Shown: in pieces, positions 1-6,497 of the stretch | Layout of the letters: every line of letters begins with the position of its first letter | Numbering within the stretch: position 1 is the first letter of the stretch | DNA from: Acidiferrobacterales bacterium | GTDB taxonomy: Bacteria > Pseudomonadota > Gammaproteobacteria > Acidiferrobacterales > Sulfurifustaceae | Length of the DNA stretch: 36,540 nucleotides | Assembly: GCA_919902925.1 (NCBI GenBank) | Contig: CAKKRZ010000184.1 | Span: 1-36,540, forward strand | Reading direction: 5' to 3' | Translations under genes and position numbers: made by a program | Notes under the pieces: model-generated | The model's input: only the letters and a program-made list of their open reading frames with translations | Database searches by the model: none | What the model was told of the DNA's origin: nothing

Positions 1-1
1 C

Positions 2-514
2 GACGACCCGGGTGAGGCCGACAAGCTCTCCGGCCATGTCGCCGGGAACCTGCCGCTGATGAAGGCGCGATTCGATGCGGCGCTGTCGTTGCTGCGCAAG
101 CACAAGACCGTGGACCCCAGGCGCATCGCGGCTATCGGCTACTCGTTCGGCGGAAAGGTCGTGCTCGACATGGCCCGTCAAGGCGCCGACCTCGCGGGCG
201 TAGTGAGTTTCTGGGGTCTCGTCGGCACGCAGCATCCCGCCCAGAAAGGCAGGGTCAAAGCCAAGGTCCTCGTGTTCAATGGCAAAGACGACCCGATGGC
301 GCCGCCGGAGCAGATCAGACAGTTCCAGCAGGAGATGACCGCCGCGGCCGTGGATTACAAGCTCATCGACTATCCAAACCTCAAACACGCCTTCACGCGC
401 CCCGACGCCAATGCACGCGGCAAGAAGCACAACCTGCCGCTTGCCTACGATGCCGAAGCCGACCGAAAGTCCTGGACGGAAATGCAGGATTTCTTCAAGC
501 GCGTCTTTCGCTAG
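2..514 (+). CDS. dienelactone hydrolase family protein (5' truncated by window edge)
   Basis: Open frame from base 2; GYSFGGKVVLDMA nucleophile elbow, GKDDPMAPPEQ and a C-terminal LKHAFTRP histidine region typical of the DLH alpha/beta hydrolase family. Confidence 0.85.
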   Translation, partial: DDPGEADKLSGHVAGNLPLMKARFDAALSLLRKHKTVDPRRIAAIGYSFGGKVVLDMARQGADLAGVVSFWGLVGTQHPAQKGRVKAKVLVFNGKDDPMAPPEQIRQFQQEMTAAAVDYKLIDYPNLKHAFTRPDANARGKKHNLPLAYDAEADRKSWTEMQDFFKRVFR

Positions 515-655
515 ACACCGGCCATGACTGGCAAGGCGCCCATGCAGACGGCAGAACCGCCGCTATGGCTTGATCGTTAGAAAAGGTCAAGGACGAGGTG
601 ACGAAGGAAGAGGGTGGAGAGCAGTTTCGGTAGCCACGTTAAAGGAGGGGAAACC

Positions 656-1114
656 ATGTTTAAGATCAGACCTGTTCTGTTGAGTCTGCTAACCACGGTG
701 CTTATCGCCGGTTGCGCATCTCCTGGATTGACTGGCGGAACTAACCGGGGATTGGTTGGGGCGTGGCTCGCCTCAGCCAGTCGCCCTGGCGGTCAGGGTG
801 TAGTGCTCATCACGTTCAATTCTGACGGAACGTTTTTTCGAAGTGGCGATACGCATCCGATTCTCAGTGTGGCCCATGGCTCCTGGAAGCGAACCAGCGA
901 CCGGGATTTTGACGCGACCTATATCGCGTGGCGGTTTGACGAGAACAGGAAGTTGATTGGAAGCCAAAAGACCCGGATACGCATTACCCACGGTCCCGGC
1001 CAGGACCAATTCACGGGTCTGGCGAAGGTCAGCCTGCTCGATCTGAAGGGTGGCGAGGAGCGCTCGAGCCAGACGCGACTTGAGGGAAAACGTATCCAGG
1101 TCGAGCCGTTCTGA
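656..1114 (+). CDS. hypothetical lipoprotein
   Basis: MFKIRPVLLSLLTTVLIAGCAS lipobox signal peptide; strong SD aaaggagggg just upstream of ATG 656. Confidence 0.7.
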   Translation: MFKIRPVLLSLLTTVLIAGCASPGLTGGTNRGLVGAWLASASRPGGQGVVLITFNSDGTFFRSGDTHPILSVAHGSWKRTSDRDFDATYIAWRFDENRKLIGSQKTRIRITHGPGQDQFTGLAKVSLLDLKGGEERSSQTRLEGKRIQVEPF

Positions 1115-1135
1115 CGTCGCGCTTCACAGCATCAC

Positions 1136-1207
1136 GTTAAACGCACATAACCGCACACATAACCGTGTCGCGCTGTCCCCGGCGCCGGCACGAGCAACTT
1201 GTCAAGC
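1136..1207 (-). repeat. candidate degenerate terminal attC site (integron cassette recombination site)
   Basis: Starts at the stop codon of the LysE-like gene (minus GCTTGAC); internal inverted arms cgtgccggcgcc / cgtgtcgcgct; ends at GTTTAAC, which does not fully match GTTRRRY. Contains two cgcacataacc-like units. Confidence 0.35.
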
Positions 1208-1828
1208 CTTCACCATCACAAACACGCCAACAGCAATCATTACACTGCCAGCGGCGATGTTTATGAATCTTGTTACTCTGGAGCTCTTAAAAATCAGGCT
1301 GGCCCTATCCGCCATGAATGCATAGACAAGCTTTGGCCCGCCTACCGCGATGATAGCAATGGCTACAATAATGCCTGTATCAAAAAAAGACATCTTGGAC
1401 AAATCTACAAATGCCGGGAAAAAGCCAAGATAAAACAGGATCGCCTTCTGATCGCCTAATGTAATCAGCAGCCCGGTCATGAAACTCGACAGCAAAGAAG
1501 ATTCACTATTCTCTTCAACTCCCTCGGCCTTTGATTTTGATCTCCATATCACTATTCCCAACCATATAAGATAAGCACCGCCAAGGTATTTGATCAGGAC
1601 AAAATGATTGCCCATCAAGTCGGCAAGAACCGATAAACCGTAAATGGCTACTAATATGAATACAATGTCGCCAACCACGATCCCCAAGGACGTGAAAATA
1701 CCGTGGGCAAATCCAAAAGCGGCTGATCTGGCTGATACAGCCAATACACTAACACCGGGAATCATGGCCCCAACAACCATGACTCCGGACAGTGCAGCAA
1801 TACTGGCAAACGTCAAACTACTCTCCAT
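1202..1828 (-). CDS. LysE/RhtB family amino-acid exporter-like membrane protein (putative cassette gene)
   Basis: 208 aa, multiple TM helices, SVLAVSARSAAFGFAHGIFTSLGIVVGD and YLGGAYLIWLGIVIWRS typical of LysE family; start codon lies 3 nt after an attC-like core. Confidence 0.8.
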   Translation of the reverse strand: MESSLTFASIAALSGVMVVGAMIPGVSVLAVSARSAAFGFAHGIFTSLGIVVGDIVFILVAIYGLSVLADLMGNHFVLIKYLGGAYLIWLGIVIWRSKSKAEGVEENSESSLLSSFMTGLLITLGDQKAILFYLGFFPAFVDLSKMSFFDTGIIVAIAIIAVGGPKLVYAFMADRASLIFKSSRVTRFINIAAGSVMIAVGVFVMVKA

Positions 1829-1830
1829 GG

Positions 1831-1931
1831 GCTTAACGCCGTTTTAACCGGCGCGCCAGCGCGGCGGGCGGCTTGCTGCCGTTCGCAAGCCGCGTGACAC
1901 GCGGTCCGTCAGGTTGAGCCGCTTGTTAGCC
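1831..1931 (-). repeat. attC-like integron recombination site
   Basis: On the minus strand: GGCTAAC (1931-1925) ... GTTAAGC (1837-1831) with imperfect inverted arms GGCTAACaaGCGGCTCAACC / GGCTTAACgcCGTTTTAACC. Confidence 0.65.
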
Positions 1932-2401
1932 AACCCAATGCGGCTCTTTGAACGGACAGGCTTTGCTCCGTGGGGCCTTAGCACTCGGGCTAGACTCAAC
2001 GATCCACCGTTCACCGCGCGGGCCTTGTGATGATTACGAATCTCGATCCCTACTCTCGGCACGAGAAGTTTCAACAGAAGCGCCACTAGGGGCATGGGGC
2101 CGCTCCGGCCGCCCACCACAATGCGTCGTACCGACTTAGATGTATCGACGCGCGCCTTTATGCGGCGAACGGTTTGCTCTACATGCTCAAGTTCCTCCAC
2201 AGAAAGGTTCATTCCCCGACCGCGCTTCGGGGGGCACAAGTTGTAAATCCGTAGGTCAGCCGGGAGCAGTCTTAGCTTCTGTGCAACGCTTCTGATCATC
2301 CTCTGTTCTTGGTCACTTCTTGGCTTCGGGTCGTTCCAGCGCAACGCCACATAAACCACCTTCGGTCTCTCGGAACCGAACTCTCTTCCGGCACGCCTCA
2401 T
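1844..2401 (-). CDS. hypothetical protein (putative cassette ORF, C-terminus reads through attC)
   Basis: ORF track 1844..2455 starts inside an attC; the internal Met at 2401 (MRRAGREFGSERPKVVYVALRWN) starts 24 nt after the attC core. The frame continues through the next attC, so the true end or frame is uncertain. Confidence 0.4.
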   Translation of the reverse strand: MRRAGREFGSERPKVVYVALRWNDPKPRSDQEQRMIRSVAQKLRLLPADLRIYNLCPPKRGRGMNLSVEELEHVEQTVRRIKARVDTSKSVRRIVVGGRSGPMPLVALLLKLLVPRVGIEIRNHHKARAVNGGSLSLARVLRPHGAKPVRSKSRIGLANKRLNLTDRVSRGLRTAASRPPRWRAG

Positions 2402-2424
2402 GACTGGTCGGATCTCCTGTGCCT

Positions 2425-2511
2425 GGCTAACGGTTGAGCTGTGCCGCGCCGCCACAGAAACAGCCGAGGTGGCGCGATGCTTCCGGCGTCGGCATGAGCG
2501 AGTAGTTAGGC
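2425..2511 (-). repeat. attC site (integron cassette recombination site), 87 bp
   Basis: Minus strand GCCTAACtactcGCTCATGCCGACGCCGG ... GGCGGCGCGGCACAGCTCaaccGTTAGCC; R'' and R' cores with imperfect complementary arms (gctcatgccgacgcc vs gagctgtgccgcgcc). The stop codon of the upstream cassette ORF lies within the R'' core. Confidence 0.78.
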
Positions 2512-3108
2512 AACATAGCCAGAAATTGACCCGTAAACCACAAGCAAGACACCAAAGAACTGAACTTTAATCCCACCAATGGAGACTTCTACAATTTTTG
2601 ATTCAATATTTTGTAATGCAGATTTTGTTTCTTGGATCTTGATGTTCATTTCCTTCGACTGGTGTTCAATCTTTTCATTTAGATCCCTAGATTCTTGCTC
2701 AATATCTCGTTTCACTTCGTTTATTTGTTCTTGAAGGTATTCGATCTTTTCCTCTAAGCTTTGAGGATTCCGACCAACAGTGAGTTTGGCTTTTCCTACT
2801 GACGAGCTCGTTGATATGCCCTGCGACTCGATAACGGCAGATCGCCTGATCAGAGGAAATTCTCTAAGATAGTTGGCGAAAATCGCAAAAAGACTTTTTT
2901 TATTTATGATCCCAATATTGGAATCAACTGTATACAGAATAAGCAATCCACCGACAATCTGTAAAATAAGGGAAGTTGTTTTGTTTATGGTGCTTGCGTT
3001 TGGATAAAAGTAATAGATCAACAGTAAGTGAAACCATATCAGAACTAGAAGAAAAAGGACCGGCCAAGCTCGCCATAACCACTTAAACAACCGAATCAAG
3101 GTGCGCAT
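2506..3108 (-). CDS. hypothetical membrane protein with coiled-coil (putative cassette gene)
   Basis: ATG at 3108 lies 9 nt after a GTTAGGC core; two N-terminal TM segments, coiled coil EEKIEYLQEQINEVKRDIEQESRDLNEKIEHQSKEMNIKIQETKSALQNIE, C-terminal hydrophobic segment; stop codon embedded in attC; AT-rich relative to flanks. Confidence 0.7.
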   Translation of the reverse strand: MRTLIRLFKWLWRAWPVLFLLVLIWFHLLLIYYFYPNASTINKTTSLILQIVGGLLILYTVDSNIGIINKKSLFAIFANYLREFPLIRRSAVIESQGISTSSSVGKAKLTVGRNPQSLEEKIEYLQEQINEVKRDIEQESRDLNEKIEHQSKEMNIKIQETKSALQNIESKIVEVSIGGIKVQFFGVLLVVYGSISGYVA

Positions 3109-3117
3109 GGTTATATT

Positions 3118-3163
3118 GCCTAACAGTGTATTAGACGGCTGGCTGTAATTCGCGGTATTAGAC
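3118..3163 (-). repeat. attC/attI-like site with GTTAGGC core
   Basis: Minus strand GTCTAATACcgcgaattacagccagccGTCTAATACACTGTTAGGC; simple-site GTCTAATacactGTTAGGC followed by the cassette ATG at 3108. Confidence 0.5.
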
Positions 3164-3396
3164 GGCGCGCCGCCTAATCCCGTTGATGAATTTCGACATA
3201 TTGCCACATACTCTTGCGCAGTAAAGGGAATCCCTGAATCCGGATCATGTCAAGGATCGCGGTATTCTGGTTAATCACGTTATTCGCGAAGAATCGATCG
3301 TGCGGTTGGTGAGGCGTCTGCTTCGGGACGAAAGCAGCCGAGCCATGGCCTAACACCAAAAGATTGCAGGAGTCGCGATCTTGCCCTTCGGCACGA

Positions 3397-4590
3397 TCAA
3401 CGTCGTCCCCAATCCCGGAACGGATACGCCGGCGGCCGCGTGGCAGCGTAGTCGGGCAGCACCAGCACCCGCTCGCCATCGATCCATTGCAGCACATAGC
3501 CGGACTTGCCGATCTGCCGGCCGTGGGCGTCGACGCGGTAGCGGCCGAACACTGTGACGATGTCGAGGACGGACAGTGCCTCGCGCAGGCGGCGCGGGTC
3601 TGTACCGCTAGCCTTTAGGATGGCTGCTTCGATCAGCTGGCCGGTGGCGTAACCGCTGGCGGCGTGGTAATCGGGCGGATACTGGTAGCGCTCCTGGAAG
3701 GACACGGCAAACGCCTCCGCGCCGGGTATGGTTGGCACGGGTTCCCACTGGCTTACGCCCATCACGCCCTCGGCATCGAGGCCGAGTTGCTTGCCGAATT
3801 CGGGTTGCACCGGGCCGCTGGCCAGGGCGAAGACACGGGCGTACAAACGTTTTTCCCTGGCCGCGCGCATGATCGCCACGGCGTCCGGCAGGTAGGACGC
3901 GCCCAGCACCACGTCCGGCCGCCGCTGTTTCAGCCTGACCATCATGCTGGTGAAACTGGTGGTGTCCGCCGGGTATTCCTCTTCGAACACGATGCGCAGA
4001 CCCAGCGCCTTGGCGCGCAGGCGTACGCCCTCCGCCACTTCGCGGGCATAGGGCGTGGAAGAATAGATGATCGCCACCCGGCGCAATCCACGAGTGCGCG
4101 CATAGGCCAGCACCGGATCGAACCACGCCACGGCCGGGGTATAGACACCGAAGAGGTGACGCGTGCCCTTCCCCCACAGATCGCTGGACGAAGCACCGAT
4201 CGAGACCATCGGCACCGAATGGCGTTCGGCCACGGCCGCCGCCGCGCGCGTACTTTCGGACGAATACGGGCCGATCAGGATCGGGACGCGATCGGCGGTG
4301 ATGAGCTGCTCCGTGTGTTTGGCCGCCCGATCGGCCGAGGAACGATCGTCGTAGGTCAGCAGCCGTACGCGTCGCCCCAACAACCCGCCGCGCGCGTTGA
4401 CCGCATCCATCCACAGCTGCAGGCCGCGCCGTTGTTCCTCGCAGGCCCGCGCGTAGTGGCCGGTCTGCGACCAGGGGGCGCCGATGACAATATCGGTCTC
4501 GGTTCCCGCGGCGTTGGCCGCGACGCCACCCACTGTCAGCAGCAGTGCCGTCAGTAAACGAATAGCCAGTCTGTTCAGAAAGATCGACAT
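3397..4590 (-). CDS. ABC transporter substrate-binding protein (type 1 periplasmic binding, branched-chain amino-acid/urea-like)
   Basis: MSIFLNRLAIRLLTALLLTVGGVAANAAG signal peptide; DIVIGAPWSQTGHYARACEEQRRGLQLWMDAVNARGGLLGRRVRLLTYDDRS characteristic of Peripla_BP_6. Confidence 0.85.
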   Translation of the reverse strand: MSIFLNRLAIRLLTALLLTVGGVAANAAGTETDIVIGAPWSQTGHYARACEEQRRGLQLWMDAVNARGGLLGRRVRLLTYDDRSSADRAAKHTEQLITADRVPILIGPYSSESTRAAAAVAERHSVPMVSIGASSSDLWGKGTRHLFGVYTPAVAWFDPVLAYARTRGLRRVAIIYSSTPYAREVAEGVRLRAKALGLRIVFEEEYPADTTSFTSMMVRLKQRRPDVVLGASYLPDAVAIMRAAREKRLYARVFALASGPVQPEFGKQLGLDAEGVMGVSQWEPVPTIPGAEAFAVSFQERYQYPPDYHAASGYATGQLIEAAILKASGTDPRRLREALSVLDIVTVFGRYRVDAHGRQIGKSGYVLQWIDGERVLVLPDYAATRPPAYPFRDWGRR

Positions 4591-4674
4591 GATATGGATA
4601 TCCAGTATCCGCCAACAACAAGGCCCCTCACCGGCGATACCGGGAGAGGCCCTGGTGGTCACATTCCCGCAAAC

Positions 4675-5394
4675 TCAGCCGAAGATGCTGCGATAGCTGC
4701 AGTAGTACATGCCATAGGTCATCGGCACTAACACTACCCAGCCGAGGAAGAGCGGGATTGAGGCCACGATCGCCATCAAGACATAGATGAGAAAGAAAAC
4801 CACCAGTGGAATGAAATTGGTGACGCAGGCGTTAAAGCTGGCCTTGATCGCATCACCCACCTTGGCGCCTTTGAACATGATGAGGGGCACGGCGTAGAAG
4901 AGCGCCATGGCCACCAGGATGTTCAACGCGATCAGCACCAGGATCGCCAGGAAGAAACCGATTCCGAGACCGGCGCCGGCACCGCCCCGTGAACCACCCA
5001 TCGCCGCGCCCATCATGAGCGAACCGCCAATCATCACGAACATAATGATCATCATGAGGATGGTGGCGCCAAGATTAATGCCGCCGATGGCGACCAGCGA
5101 ACCGGTCTTGTCCGACTGCTTGAACCCCTCGAAGAGATGGCCGACTTCGAGCGTCTTGCCCTCCTCCAGCTGGCTGGCGCCATACAACATGCCCGCCGCG
5201 AACACCGGCATGATCAGGCTCAAGGCCAGGCTACCCACGAAGGGGATAAACGCCAGAATGATGCTGCCCACCAGCAGGATCAAACCCAACACGATCCAGA
5301 TGCCCGGGTTCTTGGTAAAGTTTCCCCAACCGCAACCAATCCAGGATACGGCGTCACCAACGCTAATGTTCTTGCCCTGCATGGCTTCCTCCAT
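4675..5394 (-). CDS. BPSS1780-like multi-pass membrane protein
   Basis: SVGDAVSWIGCGWGNFTKNPGIWIVLGLILL start and CSYRSIFG end; paralogous to the next ORF. Confidence 0.6.
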   Translation of the reverse strand: MEEAMQGKNISVGDAVSWIGCGWGNFTKNPGIWIVLGLILLVGSIILAFIPFVGSLALSLIMPVFAAGMLYGASQLEEGKTLEVGHLFEGFKQSDKTGSLVAIGGINLGATILMMIIMFVMIGGSLMMGAAMGGSRGGAGAGLGIGFFLAILVLIALNILVAMALFYAVPLIMFKGAKVGDAIKASFNACVTNFIPLVVFFLIYVLMAIVASIPLFLGWVVLVPMTYGMYYCSYRSIFG

Positions 5395-5527
5395 TTATTG
5401 ATGTTGTTTGATTACCCAAAAAATCATGGTGGCTGGCTCCAGCTACGGCGGAATCAGCATCTGCATCAGTATACCCCAGCGATCCGGCACGAAACTGCCC
5501 CTGGCGCAGGCCTTTTCCGCCGGCCCA

Positions 5528-6397
5528 TCAGCCAGCCATTCCGGTAGCGCTGTCTTTCCGATGATCTTTATATACGCTGCGGTAGCTGCAGAAATTCATG
5601 CCGGTCAAAATCGGAATCAACGGGATCGAGAGCACGTACAGCAGCAGCATACCCAGAATAACCGCCACCACCACACCGGCCGTCGTCTCACCGGCCGACA
5701 CTCCGGACGTAACAAAAAAAGCGACGAACAGACCGATGACGGCCACAAAAATCAAGGCCAGCACCAGCAGCAGGACAAACAGAACCAGGCCGAAAACGAG
5801 TAACGGCAGGAAATTTCGCAGGCAGGCCTTAAAGCTGCTGCCCAATGCCGACCACACCGGCATGCGATCGAACATCACCAGCGGCGTGGCGTAGTACAGC
5901 GCCATCAGCACGGGAATGAACAGCGCGATCGCCACCAGGACGACCAGCAGGATATAGAGTGCCTGCTGGCGGGGAAGACCCCTCGGCCCAATGGCATCCA
6001 GAGCCAGGCCAGCCGTTGCGCCCGACATTACCAAAGCCAGCGCACAGAGAACCACGATGGCCATCAGGCTGCCAATGTATATTCCGCCCAGGCCGATCAG
6101 CGGGCCGAGGCGCCCGGGTTCACGAAAACCCTGAAACAGGTAGTCCAGACGGATTTCACGACCCGTCTCTACCTCGCGCGCGGCGTACATCACGCCAGCC
6201 GTGAATAGCGGCGCGACCAGGAAGGTGAGAAACAGACCTATGAACGGCACAAACTGGATGGCCGACGATATCAGAAGATCGACCAGGCCGATCAGCAGCC
6301 ATGCACCCGGACTGGCGCGAAATATCTTCCATCCACCGCCAACCCAGGATACCGCTTCACCAATACTGACCTTACCCGGTTGCATGCCTTCCTCCAC
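5528..6397 (-). CDS. BPSS1780-like multi-pass membrane protein (paralogue)
   Basis: SIGEAVSWVGGGWKIFRASPGAWLLIGL and TGMNFCSYRSVYKD match the neighbour. Confidence 0.6.
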   Translation of the reverse strand: MEEGMQPGKVSIGEAVSWVGGGWKIFRASPGAWLLIGLVDLLISSAIQFVPFIGLFLTFLVAPLFTAGVMYAAREVETGREIRLDYLFQGFREPGRLGPLIGLGGIYIGSLMAIVVLCALALVMSGATAGLALDAIGPRGLPRQQALYILLVVLVAIALFIPVLMALYYATPLVMFDRMPVWSALGSSFKACLRNFLPLLVFGLVLFVLLLVLALIFVAVIGLFVAFFVTSGVSAGETTAGVVVAVILGMLLLYVLSIPLIPILTGMNFCSYRSVYKDHRKDSATGMAG

Positions 6398-6497
6398 GCA
6401 TTATTATTTTGAGCGGAATCCGGACGTCATCCCTGTTCGCCGGTTCCGACCGCCATCAGTATAGCCAGAGAACAACTTCCGCGGAGTTCGCCCGGGC

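Noticed and set aside
3348-3354. Orphan GTTAGGC (minus) as an attI site
   Set aside because: No paired core, no adjacent integrase gene; kept only as part of a low-confidence remnant hypothesis.
3608-4621. 337-aa minus ORF and 297-aa plus ORF (3664..4557)
   Set aside because: Alternate frames of the ABC substrate-binding protein gene; Arg/Gly/His-rich, no recognisable domain.
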